Below, in pieces: positions 1 through 11,674 of a stretch of DNA of 64,000 nt. How positions within the stretch are numbered: position 1 is the stretch's first letter; each line of letters starts with the position of its first letter. The notes below the pieces were generated by a model. The model had not been told where the DNA came from. It did no database searches and worked only from the letters and a program-made list of their open reading frames with translations. A program made the translations under genes and the position numbers. Source of the stretch: Brachyhypopomus gauderio (taxonomy: Eukaryota; Chordata; Actinopteri; Gymnotiformes; Hypopomidae); the NCBI RefSeq assembly GCF_052324685.1, contig NW_027506919.1:55314-119313 (forward strand), written 5' to 3'.

Positions 1-175
1 TGGTGGTTAGGGAACTGGTCTTGTGACCGGAGGGTCGTGGGTTTGACTCCCAGACCTGAGGCAATGACTGAGAAGGCCCTTAACCCTTGGCTAATGGCTC
101 ACTTGTATAAAAATGAAGTTAAAATGTAAATAGCTCTGGATAAGGGCCTCTGCCAAATGCCATAAATGTAAATGT
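1..175 (+). mobile_element. tRNA-derived SINE, 5' end cut by window edge
   Basis: The first ~60 bases resemble the 3' half of a tRNA, with a B-box-like ggtttgactcc near 49-59. They are followed by a non-tRNA body and the tail 'ctctggataagggcctctg' with ATAAATGTAAATG repeats. That tail closely resembles the 3' domain seen in several teleost tRNA-derived SINE families. The A-box side lies left of the window. Family assignment is from memory of the tail motif, not from a search. Confidence 0.7.
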
Positions 176-778
176 ACTAGACTCATCTGTAGTACTGATC
201 CAGAGTACTATACTGATCTGGTGCTCCAGTTTTATATTCACTGCAATCATTCTATAAACTGAAGTATCTATACAAACCATACAAGACCATTTCGATATTT
301 AGCATTGCAGATGCTATTTCAGGTGCAAAATGAGACACAATTAGCATCATGCAAAACCACTCGAGTGTGTGCATTGGCCATCTCTATATATAGGTGAGTA
401 GGTGCAGTGTAGTGGTAATAAGATATATAGCTACACTCAAACTGAAGCACACGAGGTTTCCAGAGAAACAGGATGTTTCATACGGAGCTCCTTCATCAGC
501 TGTGTAAGCACAATGAAGCACTTTGATCCACAGCTGATCCAAACCGTCCTGTTCTCTGGAAACTCAATTTTAAACACTCTTTTTACAATGTACAATTTGA
601 ACAGTTTGAATCTATCTATTTTCTCTCTCTCTCTCATATATGAGGGAGACACACGCGTCTGTCTTTGATGATTTATAAGATGCAAGTGCTCCATTCCTTC
701 TCTTTTGTTGTTCTCATTCTCCTCTTTGACGATGACTGAGAGACTCAGCTGTGCAACAGCAGGTTCTCAGTACCCCCC

Positions 779-780
<2 letters not shown>

Positions 781-815
<35 letters not shown>
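781..815. repeat. (CA)n microsatellite
   Basis: Uninterrupted CA dinucleotide run of about 17 copies. Confidence 0.97.
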
Positions 816-817
<2 letters not shown>

Positions 818-906
818 GATCACAAGGAATCTCTTCAGGGACATCAAACACCTCCCCCTTCCTATTCAGTTATCCACCCCAACATGGTCTGGGTCAGTCT
901 CTCTCT

Positions 907-907
<1 letters not shown>

Positions 908-952
<45 letters not shown>
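908..952. repeat. (CA)n microsatellite
   Basis: Uninterrupted AC/CA run of about 22 copies, some 90 bases after the previous CA run. Confidence 0.97.
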
Positions 953-955
<3 letters not shown>

Positions 956-1171
956 TCGCACGTCTGACCATAATGGGATCCGTATTTTCTAATGGACTGA
1001 AGTGGGGACTCCCTCAAATCACTTACACCCTTGTCTTTATCGAGTTTGTGTATGTAAGAGAGACGGTGTGTGTGCGTGCAATGTGTGTATATGTTTAACC
1101 TCAAGGTCACAGAAAAGTACTGGGGATATCAGTAGACGTCCTTAATGTCCCCATCAGAGGTGTAAAACTCG

Positions 1172-1175
<4 letters not shown>

Positions 1176-1248
<73 letters not shown>
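1176..1248. repeat. (CA)n microsatellite
   Basis: Uninterrupted CA run of about 36 copies. Confidence 0.98.
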
Positions 1249-1250
<2 letters not shown>

Positions 1251-1823
1251 GACATATGCCACATTAATTTTTATCATTCAAATGAGGTGTATGTGCTGTG
1301 CAGGACCATGTGGCGCTGATTCTACTGGTCCTGCTTTCACTGCTATCGGGTCTAAGACAAGCCAGCAGATTTCTGCCGCGGAGATTTCTGCAACGTTGTT
1401 TTTAAATGCTAAGCAACAAATAGGCATTATATCTCTGAGAAAGATACACATACACACACAAACAAAGCAGATGTACTGCGATAGGTCTTTCTTTTTAAAT
1501 CCAAACGCTTCATATTAAACACAGATATACGTTTGTAACTACCCTGAGATATTCTGGTTCCAACCTTAATATGTAAGTATTAACCCTTTAATGGTAGGTG
1601 TAATGGAGAAACATCCATCTGTTGTTCAGTTACTGCTCCACACCCCCCTCCCCACACACCGCGGCAGTCGCTGGGCGGAGGGTGTGGGTGACATCACGGT
1701 GAGGCGGCCCTCGTGGTGTCTGGGTTTAATTGGCCCACGGGACCTTATGTTGCCAAGGCAGCTACTGATTGATCGCTTCAGAGCAAAAGGTGATTAAAGA
1801 GAGAAGCTGTTATGGGCCTGATA

Positions 1824-1958
1824 ACACACACACACACACACACACAGGAAAACACAAAACACACGTACACACAGGAAAACACAAAACACACGCAGCCACA
1901 CACACCCGCAATAAGGAAAACACAACACTCACACCCACAGGAAAACAACACACACACC

Positions 1959-2002
<44 letters not shown>
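1824..2002. repeat. Compound CA / CT microsatellite cluster
   Basis: CA run at 1,824-1,846, then three spaced copies of a GGAAAACACAAAACACAC-like minirepeat, then (CT)n from 1,958 running directly into (CA)n to 2,002. Confidence 0.9.
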
Positions 2003-2143
2003 GAACAGACAAGCGTATTTTGGTATTCTGAATTCTACATAAACTACTGAAAGCCAATGAAATCTAAATACGTTATGATTGTGATTAGTATGGGAATGCC
2101 AATAATATGTGTACAGGGGCTGCAAAACACATATAAACAAGCC

Positions 2144-2144
<1 letters not shown>

Positions 2145-2189
<45 letters not shown>
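2145..2189. repeat. (CA)n microsatellite
   Basis: Uninterrupted CA run of about 22 copies. Confidence 0.97.
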
Positions 2190-2191
<2 letters not shown>

Positions 2192-3750
2192 ATACAAATC
2201 ATCAGCTTCTCTCCCTTTTCCACACCCTTCATGTTCATTTCCCCTCACACTTTTAGTGACCGAGGCTGAACACCACCACCACCACCACCCCCACCATCCC
2301 CCCTCTCTCTCCACCCATAAGGCTGCTCAGTTCCTCCAAACCAGCGCAGGCATCACCGTAGCAGGCGAGTGTCTGACGGAGTGTCTGACGGAGTGTCTGA
2401 CGGAGGCGGAGGCAGGAGAAGCACCACCCCAAACATAAACCCCTAAATAGATGCGGAGAAGTGAGCAAACGTCTGAGCTGAGGGAGCGAACAGGAACTGT
2501 TCATCCTCAGATCCTCTAATGAATGTGGACCTTAAGAACAACAACAAAGATCTCCATCAAGCCTCGAGTCTATGAAGGAAAGATGGCGGACTGTAGACGC
2601 CCAGGTTAAACACTCAGATCACCAGGGCAGGATGAGAAGGATCAGCACATTTCAGTTTATTGTTGACAATTTATTCCACTTATTATGACGGAGGGGCACG
2701 TGCACCTTCCTGCTTTAAGACGGCAGCATCGTCCCCACACGAGCTGCTTCTCAACCTCACTGCCTCCCAGCATCAGTCCCTACAAAGACATTCATTCAGG
2801 AAACGAAGACCAAGCACATGAGGGGTAGCCAGACAGTCTGTGATGCAGGACCTGGGCCGCATGTGACCTCTTCCTCCCTTTTCCTCTTCCTCTCGCAGCA
2901 CTGTGCAGCTTCTGGGCTTTATCTTGTCTTACATTTACCCCCCACCCAGAAACCATTAGCCTAGCCTAGCACAGGGGGCAAACCCCCCACTCGGACACAG
3001 GCTCCTCAGAGACCGAACAGTCTCCGGGACGTCAAATGCTTGGTCTGCGGACCAAGCAGATCATGGCTGGTCAGGAGAATCCACAGATAGACCAAAGGGA
3101 GGCAGGCAAACAAAACCCAACAGATCCTGAACCATAGCAACAGCGAGGAAACAGGAAATAAGGCATGTATGAAACATCGCCCCCCCAAACAAAGTCTCTC
3201 TCTGTCTCGGCCTGTCACGGTCTTCACACATGAATTTGTTGGTTCCCTGTATCCCCCCCCCACGCAGCACACACACTGCACATCACCACGGTGTGACATT
3301 AGATGCTCATTTGCACACACTAATCGAACATTTGTAAACAGCAAATGCTAAGCGGTCTAGCGTACATTCTTTAGCCATGAGGAAGGAAAAGAGGCAATGA
3401 AGTAAAAGGTTATGCGTGAGTGAAGCGTGAAGTGTAGGTTAGGGTGAGAGGGCAGACCCAGCGTGGCCTGGGAGAGATGTACTCTTACACCTGACAAACT
3501 CAGTTAAAAACAACCAATTAAACACGCTTCACAAAGCCACACAAAATCACATCAGGCAGTTTCCTCTTCACTAGAGAAGATTACACAAAGGTGTTTCAGC
3601 CCCAAGATTATCTAACCTGGGGAATTAGTCAGGGTGGCAAGCTAGCATCACATCACATCAGATCAGATCACATCACATCAGATCACATCACAGATAGATC
3701 TGGTGTCACTGGAACTAAAGCTTCAAATCTCAGGACATGCCAGAGCATGC

Positions 3751-3850
<100 letters not shown>

Positions 3851-3983
3851 AGCACGAGTGTCTAGTATAGCATGGAATTCAGAAGCTAGTTCCATATCAT
3901 AAACATACAAATACTTGTATTACTAGATGTACTGGTACTGCTCCTGGATCCACTTTTAACCCCAAATGTACTGGTAGTGCTTG

Positions 3984-4216
3984 CTGGATCCACTCCTCAC
4001 CCTGGATCCACTCCTCACCCTGGATCCTCTCCTAACCCTGCATCCACTCCTCACCCTGCATCCACTCCTCACCCTGCATCCACTCCTCACCCTGGATCCA
4101 CTCCTAACCCTGGATCCACTCCTAACCCTGGATCCACTCCTAACCCTGGATCCACTCCTCACCCTGCATCCACTCCTAACCCTGGATCCACTCCTCACCC
4201 TGGATCCACTCCTAGC
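3984..4216. repeat. 18-bp minisatellite with GGATCC/GCATCC core
   Basis: About 13 head-to-tail copies of an 18-bp unit, CTGGATCCACTCCTCACC, alternating GGATCC with GCATCC and CTCACC with CTAACC. Because 18 is a multiple of 3, several frames stay open on both strands (for example repeated STPHPG), which makes long but probably meaningless ORFs. A shorter degenerate relative lies just upstream at about 3,929-3,983. Confidence 0.93.
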
Positions 4217-4692
4217 CTGACTGAGACTCTCACTTACGCTTCTCTCTGCTCTCACACTCCACCACGCAGAGCTGGAGCTGCTCTGTCTAGCTGGAATCAT
4301 GAATATAGAGCAGGTCCTCTTCCCTCTTTCTGTTTCACTACTTGTTTTCATCGGGGGGTTAATGGGCTGTTGATGGCAGATAGGACTAGTGCTTAAAGTC
4401 AAAACCAAGCTAGAAACCCATTAGTTACTAACAGACACACACACACACAAAATCTCAGAGTCTGCCGGTCACTCAGATCTTGTAACAGTCTCTGTACACT
4501 TGTAACAGTCTCTGTCTCTTTATAGTCTAAGCCTGTTTTGCCCTCACAGACTTTCACAGGAAACAGAAAAGGCTTCATTAACAAGCCCAATACAGAATTA
4601 ACACATTCAGTGTCCACCAACAGACACACACACACACACATTATATAGTTATCAGGGAATTGTCTATCTCACTGGGGGAGGAGCAGTGTGTG

Positions 4693-4696
<4 letters not shown>

Positions 4697-4746
<50 letters not shown>
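4697..4746. repeat. (GT)n microsatellite
   Basis: GT run of about 25 copies, followed by interrupted GGTGTGTGGG sequence. Confidence 0.96.
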
Positions 4747-4750
<4 letters not shown>

Positions 4751-5441
4751 TGTGGGTGGGGGGTTGAACACATGGTCTTCAGTTCTGCCAGCTACTTCAG
4801 GCTGCATCTATTGTGCTGGAGATAAAGTGAAGATGTTCTTAATCAGACCCATACATCAGACACTAGCATCACACTGTAGCAGACACTGTAACCTACTGCA
4901 GTATCACACTGTAGCAGGCACTATAACCTGCTGTACTATCACACATTATCAGACACTACACCTACTTTGCCCACAACAGGGCAAATGAAAAATGACATTT
5001 TACAAATCAACTTGTTATATATATTGTTTAAAGATTGAATTTTAATTGTCATTCAGCAGAAAATAATAATTGCTCACTCTAATCTTGTACAGGAGACCTG
5101 AGAAAGGTCTGAAGTAATAAATGACAGGGAATCATTTAAACTATCAATTTCTCCTAAATGCTTATATACAACACTGAAGCCAACATTTCTACCCCTAACC
5201 CTCATATATTACTCTCTTCTAAAAGCACCTTGTATGATTCTACTGATACTTTCAAAATCTTGAGGTCCTGTAACCAAGACGGCCAAGTCAGGACGGATGC
5301 CCATTAAATATTTAAGTCCCGCTGTCCTCTTAAACCACTCATTTAACATTAAAGTGCATTGTGTCTGTACTTTGATGTTGTTATCTTATCATGGCAAGTC
5401 ATTTTCAATAATAATGTTACATAGGCCTACCATGTATAAGT

Positions 5442-5507
<66 letters not shown>

Positions 5508-5532
5508 ATTTAAGCATCTCAGAAGCTGGAAT

Positions 5533-5581
<49 letters not shown>

Positions 5582-5590
5582 GTTTAAACT
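4747..5590. other. Non-coding stretch with loose ~45-bp repeats and CT runs
   Basis: Near 4,850-4,965 a degenerate motif (CACTGTAGCAGACACTGTAAC-like) recurs three or four times. The rest up to the CT arrays has no recognisable gene. Confidence 0.5.
5443..5578. repeat. Two (CT)n microsatellites
   Basis: Pure CT runs at 5,443-5,505 and 5,536-5,578, separated by about 30 bases of unique sequence. Confidence 0.97.
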
Positions 5591-5877
5591 ATGGCTGTAC
5601 ATTATATCACTATGTCAATAATAATTACTGGTGCGCGAACTCGGTGCCCTTCTCACAAGCTTTTAAAGAGGTTGTCCCGCCCTTTCAGATAGCCCCACCC
5701 CTTTCAGGTAGGACCTGGGAGCCACTCCCCTTCTCCCCGTGTCAGCGAATCAGAGCGACCTGGATAAAGTGGCCCCTGGTCATGGTTTCACCAGTGTATT
5801 TATACTACAGCATCTCCATTAACATACACTGGAAAATTTGTGCAATGCAACATTTTGTTCACGTTTTGCAGCCCTAG
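5591..5877. mobile_element. Candidate hAT-type MITE, ~287 bp
   Basis: The right end, read inward on the minus strand, is CTAGGGCTGCAAAACGTG, which resembles the CAGGGCTGCA ends of many vertebrate hAT elements. The left end ATGGCTGTAC is an imperfect match to it. The flanking octamers tttaaact (5,583-5,590) and tttacact (5,878-5,885) match at 7 of 8 bases, as expected for an aged 8-bp hAT target duplication. No transposase ORF is present. The TIR match is short and imperfect, so this is a candidate only. Confidence 0.4.
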
Positions 5878-6247
5878 TTTACACTGGACTAACCAGACAG
5901 GGCCCGGTTTCAGATGACCACACCACATTGGACTGACAGAGGAAGTCCCAACCTCGTTAACTGCAACAGCAATGACAGACAACTGGAGAGAGTTCTAGAG
6001 AAATCTAGAGAATCTATGCTGAAGCTCTTCAATCTCTTCCCAAGAAAATGCTTCTCTAATTCTGCTGTGATCAGTAGCCAGCAGTTGTTATGTTTGACCC
6101 AGGTGAATATGTCTTATAGTTCAGAATATGTCTTATAATTCAGGAAGAACTGATGATGCCTCCATATTAGCTTTGGTAGAGCTACTTTGGAAAGTGGTAA
6201 ATACAAGCTGTTAAACTAATACATTCATACTGAATGCCCTCACTGTG

Positions 6248-6255
6248 CTGTGTGT

Positions 6256-6297
<42 letters not shown>
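6248..6297. repeat. (GT)n microsatellite
   Basis: GT run with one TA interruption near the start. Confidence 0.96.
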
Positions 6298-6298
<1 letters not shown>

Positions 6299-6410
6299 TG
6301 GTACAGAAGATTCTTCTCAGAGGGCATGTTCCAATACACAAAATCAAAACACTTATTCTCATGAACAGTCTATTCCTCTGTGTGTCCTGATAAAAGACAC
6401 ACACAGAGAG

Positions 6411-6414
<4 letters not shown>

Positions 6415-6492
<78 letters not shown>
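6415..6492. repeat. (CA)n microsatellite, ~39 copies
   Basis: Pure CA run, 120 bases from the GT run above. The two could pair as a long inverted repeat. Confidence 0.97.
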
Positions 6493-6494
<2 letters not shown>

Positions 6495-7540
6495 CCAGAT
6501 CCAGCTACTCTGATACATTTAAGGTCCAAATTAAACTTTAGGACCTTATATAATCTTTTGGATACGTACATAAGGGTCAGACATAAGGATTTTGTGTGTC
6601 ACCCCTTTAACTTGGGTAGTTACAATATATTGAATCTGATCAGTGCATTTATAAAAGTTGCAATGTGTTTCAAGTCAGATTTTTTATATCATGAAACCTC
6701 ATGATGAAAATCATGAAATCATGAATGATCAAAACAATCCATTATAATAAACTTTTATTATAATCCTGTTTTTTTCACTAATCATTATGTGGTTAAAAGT
6801 TAAAACATGATAGCAATAATTTTGTGTTTTTGTTCCAAAGGCACTTTTAGAGAACATTACCTTCATTCAAATATAAATGTAAAATGTTTTTCTGGATGTA
6901 GAATGTATTGCCTAGACGCATACTACTCACACATTACTGATTGAAATTAGGCGTTGCCTTGTATTACAGTAACATTTGAAATATGGCCAAATACCACAAC
7001 ATTGCCTAACAAGTTAAAATCTGTTTTCGCCCCCAGAGATTCAGCAACTTCATCATAACCATGACTCCAACATTCGAGATCTTTAGTTAACGCTAGAGTC
7101 AGTCACACAATGCACAACGATAAAAGAGAATAGTGTGCAAATATACATGTAAGAGTCAGAGAAAATTAATTCATTTGCAGCTCATTTCAGTTGCAAAATT
7201 ACATTCCTGTTAATTCCTTGATTTATTGCACTTTGTATATAAAACACCAGGAGGTCCATACAGAAACTCATGATACTAAAATAGGAGCGCTAGGGGGCTT
7301 AGCGTGTCTGTGCCAGCAAATTTCAAAGCATTTCTTTTCATTTAGAGAATAAAAACAAAACAAAAAAAATCAACGTTTTTTTTTAACACAGTGCAGTGTG
7401 TTGCAAAGGAAACACACCGAGCATAACTGCTGAAATATAAATGACAGATAAATGATCCCTTATGCGACTCTATGACTGTAAATGAGTCATAAACAGGAGT
7501 CAAGAGTGCAGCATGTGTGTGAGAACAGGCAGGAAAAAAC
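6493..7540. other. AT-rich intergenic or intronic sequence, no gene seen
   Basis: AT-rich unique sequence with no ORF, repeat or RNA structure that I can support, except the terminator of the tRNA-Met gene at its right end. Confidence 0.5.
7533..7540 (-). terminator. Pol III terminator of tRNA-Met
   Basis: A run of six A on the plus strand (T6 on the minus strand) lies directly after the 3' end of the minus-strand tRNA-Met gene, as expected for RNA polymerase III termination. Confidence 0.85.
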
Positions 7541-7613
7541 TGCCCCGTGTGAGGCTCGAACTCACGACCTTCAGATTATGAGACTGACGCGCTGCCTACT
7601 GCGCCAACGAGGC
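7541..7613 (-). tRNA. tRNA-Met (CAT), elongator
   Basis: Read on the minus strand, this is a 73-nt tRNA beginning GCCTCGTTGGCGCAGTAGG and ending CCTCACACGGGGCA. It has a seven-pair acceptor stem, an anticodon loop CTCATAA giving anticodon CAT, and a canonical B box (GTTCGAGCC). It closely matches vertebrate elongator tRNA-Met and lacks initiator features such as the start AGCAGAG. There is no intron. It stands alone and is not part of the large array to the right. Confidence 0.95.
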
Positions 7614-7822
7614 TGACGGGCTGCCCACCTGAACGGCGACTAAGTGGTTCCCTCTCGCTCCAAATAGATTTTGTTAAACTAAATATTTTTTTCTATTTTT
7701 AAGCGCGCCATTTTGACTACAAAGGCCATGATGCCGAGCAGTAGGGTTCAAAGTTGACACTATACAGATGGGACAAGCATGGCAGGTCAAGCGTAATTAC
7801 TCAGCCCCCAGAGACCCCTCCC

Positions 7823-7824
<2 letters not shown>

Positions 7825-7868
<44 letters not shown>
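7825..7868. repeat. (GT)n microsatellite
   Basis: Pure GT run of about 22 copies. Confidence 0.96.
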
Positions 7869-7869
<1 letters not shown>

Positions 7870-8910
7870 TTGGTCCATGAAGGTCAATCAGACCTCACCA
7901 CAGCTGCGACTAATCTGCCGTGTAGGTGGTAAATCCACAAATCATGGCAAGATACTAGCTTATAAGAGCTTATAATGCAGACACGTGTAAAATATCTGGA
8001 GATTTTTCATTCCTCAGACCTATAACTTGTGAAGATTATAAAATCCAATTCTTAAAAAAGAATCTTATTATTAGGTATGCATGTAAATAAACATCAGTGG
8101 ATGCCGAAAATCTGATTTTCCATGATTATGCATTAATAGTAGATGTTTAGAGTGAATTAAAGAATAAAGGAAACTAAGGTGAGGAGCACGTTGCAGGTGA
8201 TATATAAATCTCCTGTAGGGGTAATGTGTAGATGTCCCAAGACCCACCAAACTGCCCCACACATGTATAATCCCAGCATAGATACGCTAATAAAATACAG
8301 TTAGCTTCTGTTACTAGTCCTTGGTTGTATAGTCAATAATGCATTTTACAATATAAAACGTAGAGGACTTTTTTAGATAGAAGAGTCTTTGCTCTGGGGT
8401 GGTCAACCATAGCCCTCACAGTGTTAAACTTTAGAGACAGCATCACATGGGCCACTCTGAATAAATAGACACGGACATTTCCGGAACATGACCACATCCT
8501 CCTATGACTACTTCCTCTAATTCGGCGAGTGATGTCAGAGGTTTTTACTGGAGAAAGATTTATAAGAGCACTGCGGTTAAAAAGTCACAATCAGGATCTT
8601 CAAAACAAACTCAGCATGTAATTACAGCTCTGTGGTGTAATGAAAATATTACTTTCTTCCATTATTTTCTGAAATATCTAGATGATGATATGGATGGGTG
8701 GAAGCGTATGTAAAAGGCTCGGAGACTCAGTGACATTCGAACATTCATTTGCAAATGTAAGAACTTGTAAAATCAATGACTGGTATAGTGTTGGTGTAAA
8801 ACTGTCATAAAGCATTATCAACATACTGACCACCACACAAGAGACACACAGTCTAGCAGGAACACATGCTGCTGGATAGTTCTGGGAATGTTGTGCTAGT
8901 CAACAAGCAA

Positions 8911-9247
8911 GGCTGTCTGGAATACAAGACTGTACTTTACACATGAAACCAGACCTTCTGGAATACAAGACTGTACTTTACACATGAAGCCAGACTGTCT
9001 GGAATACAAGACTGTACTTTACACATGAAGCCAGACTATCTGGAATACATAGCTGCACTTTACACATGAAGCCAGACTGTCTGGAATACATAGCTGTACT
9101 TTACACATGAAGCCAGACTGTCTGAAATACATAGCTGCACTTTACACAGGAAGACAGGCTGTCTGGAATACAATGCTGTACTTTACACAGGAAGACAGGC
9201 TGTCAGGAATACAATGCTGTAATTTACACAGGAAGCCAGACTGTCTA
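8911..9247. repeat. 41-bp minisatellite, ~8 copies
   Basis: Head-to-tail repeats of a unit containing CCAGACTGTCTGGAATACA and CTGTACTTTACACATGAAG. The word GAATAC recurs at 8,920, 8,961, 9,002, 9,043 and 9,084, an exact 41-bp spacing. Copies diverge by a few substitutions (ACAAGAC versus ACATAGC; CACATG versus CACAGG). Each unit holds the short palindrome CCAGACTGTCTGG. Confidence 0.93.
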
Positions 9248-9523
9248 AGGACAGGAGTCAGCCTAGACAGTCAGCCTCACTTACTCCGTTCACATCCGCC
9301 ACACTAGAGGATCTCCAACAAGGGCACTATTAACCTCAAACACTGAGTCCTTCAGCAGAGATGGAGACACGGACTTTGGTTACAGTGTTTAGTGACACGT
9401 GGTGGTCAGATCCGGAAGGGGTTATTCACTAATCTGTGTGAAATGTTGGCCAAATAAGGCAACCCAAACCCACCTGGCCACCCGTGACCAGCAACAGCAA
9501 TGGAGTACACTGCCTGGGTCCCC

Positions 9524-9524
<1 letters not shown>

Positions 9525-9589
<65 letters not shown>
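9525..9589. repeat. (CA)n microsatellite
   Basis: Pure CA run of about 32 copies. Confidence 0.97.
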
Positions 9590-9592
<3 letters not shown>

Positions 9593-9762
9593 TGTTTAAT
9601 TACACAGGCCATGGAACACTTTGATGTACCAACAACAAGTATATGTAAAAAATAAATAAAAGTTTCTTAATGCTTGGACAGTTATATTGTATGCCATCTT
9701 CAACAATCCTTAAGTGTTCAGATGTACAATGCTTTCAATGTTTGTACTTTTATTCTTTTGGT

Positions 9763-9767
<5 letters not shown>

Positions 9768-9801
<34 letters not shown>

Positions 9802-9822
9802 TGCATGCATATGCACACACAC
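9768..9822. repeat. (CA)n with ATGC interruption
   Basis: CA run interrupted by TTGCATGCATGCATATG. Confidence 0.9.
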
Positions 9823-10060
9823 TGCAAAGGGTTAGACAGGGGAAAAGTGTTAATATGAGTATCCCTTACAAAATACTGGCAGTGTTTACACACATGGGTG
9901 ACCCAAAGCACACATCTGTGGGTGGTTATATTCATCATTCTACCTGCATCAGATCTTATCCAGTCAGTATTGCTTTCTACTCTTCATTTTAGAGTACATA
10001 TGTAAATCAATCCAAATATGCAAATGTTCTTCTAATCCCCTACCATGACTGGAGATAACA

Positions 10061-10092
10061 CACTCACACACACACACACACACACACATACA
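10061..10092. repeat. (CA)n microsatellite, short
   Basis: CA run with one CT and one TA interruption, followed by ACGCACGCGC. Confidence 0.9.
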
Positions 10093-10302
10093 CAGACGCA
10101 CGCGCAAACGTAAACAACACTTTTCCTTTATCACACCCGCGGCTACTGTAAGAACCAGTTGGATGAACCGTCTACTACTTTCATTATCCACAACATCACA
10201 CGTAATGTAAAAGACCACGTGCAGGGCTCCGGGCACAGCTGTCGTCGGTCTGGCTGACCAAAGCTACTTCTCCAAAAGACAAAGATAGTTTAGAATACAG
10301 TA

Positions 10303-10332
10303 CACACATACACACGCGCACGCGCGCGCGTC

Positions 10333-10371
<39 letters not shown>

Positions 10372-10388
10372 ATACACACACACACACG
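10303..10388. repeat. CA / CG purine-pyrimidine tract
   Basis: Alternating purine-pyrimidine tract with a (CG)n-rich core, CACGCGCGCGCG, between CA runs. Such tracts can adopt Z-DNA. It lies about 1 kb from the first coding exon of the LRCH-type gene. Confidence 0.85.
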
Positions 10389-10999
10389 TCCACGCTCGTT
10401 AGTTCAGAAGATCCGATTATTTACTGTAAAAGCTTCTATATGCACTTTTGATTAAATCTGTAGTGTTTTATGAGGAGGAGTGCCCCCGTGGACAAGCAGG
10501 GACAGAATTACACGTTTCACGACTGAATGGCCGCGAGCTGCACCGTTAAGTGTACGTTGACTATAACCCGCAAAGACAAAGAACACGTTCAAGAACACTG
10601 ATCCACCAAGTTACAGCACTTTCACCAACACACATGCGAATAAGACTTTCATTACTGTTAGTTTTACCTATTATTTAACCTCGAATTTCTCCATTTGTCA
10701 CTGGGCAGAAGGTTAAGCGGCAGTCGAGCGGACTTATAATAAAGCGTTTTGAATGCTGAAACCGTGTGTTTGGAGTGCTGCACCACACCACAGAACCCAA
10801 ACCCAAACCCCGTATTTTAAGCTCCGCTGGACGCTATGGAGACGGCGGCACCTTTTGTCTTACTCTGCCGAAGACAGACCAGCGTTTGGGTGTTCCCACC
10901 ATCTACCGTAGAACAGCATTAAAACATGGACTAACGTGAAGGGGACGTGTAATCCGCCCTAAACACGCCGCACTGGGCGGGTTGGATCACTACAGCTGT

Positions 11000-11480
11000 G
11001 GATCTGTGCACAATGATAACACCGGAGTCGTGCGCGCCACTCTTTCATTCATGAATGGGCTCCGTTGACCACCAGAGGCAGGGATGAGGGGCAAAACGCC
11101 CAGAACTGCCCCCACAGCAGCGCGAGCGCCGCGCGCGTCACGGGGCCGCGGGCTGCAACGTTCTAAAGGCTCGCGCGCGACACAGGTGTGCCACGTTCTC
11201 CAGGTAAAACACCGACACGCGTGCTGCTCGGATGTGGAGTAAAGACAAACACCCATCACCCTCCTCCACCACAGCGCTATTGTGGCAGACGTGCGGGTCG
11301 CGGGTGAGACGGGGACAGCGTGCACGGGTCCACGTCAGCGCGCGAGATTATGTATTTATCATTTATTTCTCAATCACAATGAAAGCAGATTTGCGGGAGA
11401 AGCGCGATACGGAGGCGATCCGTTACACACGAGACCCACCTGCCTGTGTCGTATCGGTGAGGTCGTAGTTCAGCCCCGGG
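11000..11480. promoter_or_regulatory. CpG-rich island in LRCH-type intron 1 / exon 1
   Basis: This is visibly the most CpG-dense stretch of the left third of the window, with words such as GCGCGAGCGCCGCGCGCGTC and GCTCGCGCGCGAC. It extends over the 5' splice site of the LRCH-type first coding exon. CpG islands at vertebrate promoters often spread into the first intron. The boundaries are by eye. Confidence 0.55.
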
Positions 11481-11674
11481 TAGTCTCGCAGTTTTCTCCC
11501 ACTAACGTTCAAGATTCCGGAGCAGGCGGCGTCTTCAAGCGCGCGGTCCAGACTCCGGGCGGTGTGCAGCGGCTGCTGATGCTGCATCACGCCCGGGTTC
11601 CAGTGAGGCACGTTGGGGTAGTGCTGGCCCTGAAGAGCCGTCACGGCTCCCACTCCTCCTTGACTCGCCGCCAT
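11440..11674 (-). CDS. LRCH-family protein, first coding exon (LRCH3-like)
   Basis: Minus-strand exon giving an N-terminus that starts MAASQGGVGAVTAL, followed by SLDRALEDAACSGILNVSG, RKLRDYP and DLTDTTQA. The RALE-A--SG-L-LSGRKL-(D/E)(F/Y)P and DL-DTT-AD motif is the entry into the leucine-rich repeats of LRCH proteins (LRR plus C-terminal calponin-homology domain; LRCH3 is a DOCK/septin-linked cytoskeletal adaptor). The exon ends GCA G|gtgggt in phase 1, so the next exon should complete Asp. ATG 11,674 is chosen because it has a strong Kozak context (AAAATGG); an ATG six bases upstream is in frame with a weak context. The choice of LRCH3 over LRCH1, 2 or 4 rests on the FYTTD1-type neighbour, as in human 3q29. 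The remaining exons are not visible in the window. Confidence 0.75.

Larger units (their letters stand above)
7614..11439. other. Non-coding stretch, probably intron 1 or flank of the LRCH-type gene
   Basis: No exon was recognised on either strand apart from the listed repeats. The second exon of the LRCH-type gene should begin with a split Asp codon followed by an LRR start of the form LSRNRL; I looked for its reverse complement and did not see it. Confidence 0.5.

Noticed and set aside
751-1110. ORFs of 82-115 codons over CA/GT runs here and at 1,769-2,314, 3,591-3,910, 6,234-6,704 and 14,577-14,926
   Set aside because: They translate dinucleotide repeats (THTHTH, CVCVCV) and are open on both strands for that reason.
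3956-4408. 139- and 150-codon ORFs over the 18-bp minisatellite
   Set aside because: Open frames follow from a repeat length divisible by 3. There is no start context, splice signals or domain to support coding.
10990-11325. 111-codon minus-strand ORF next to the LRCH-type exon
   Set aside because: It lies beyond the GT donor of the exon within CpG-rich intron sequence and shows no LRR motif.
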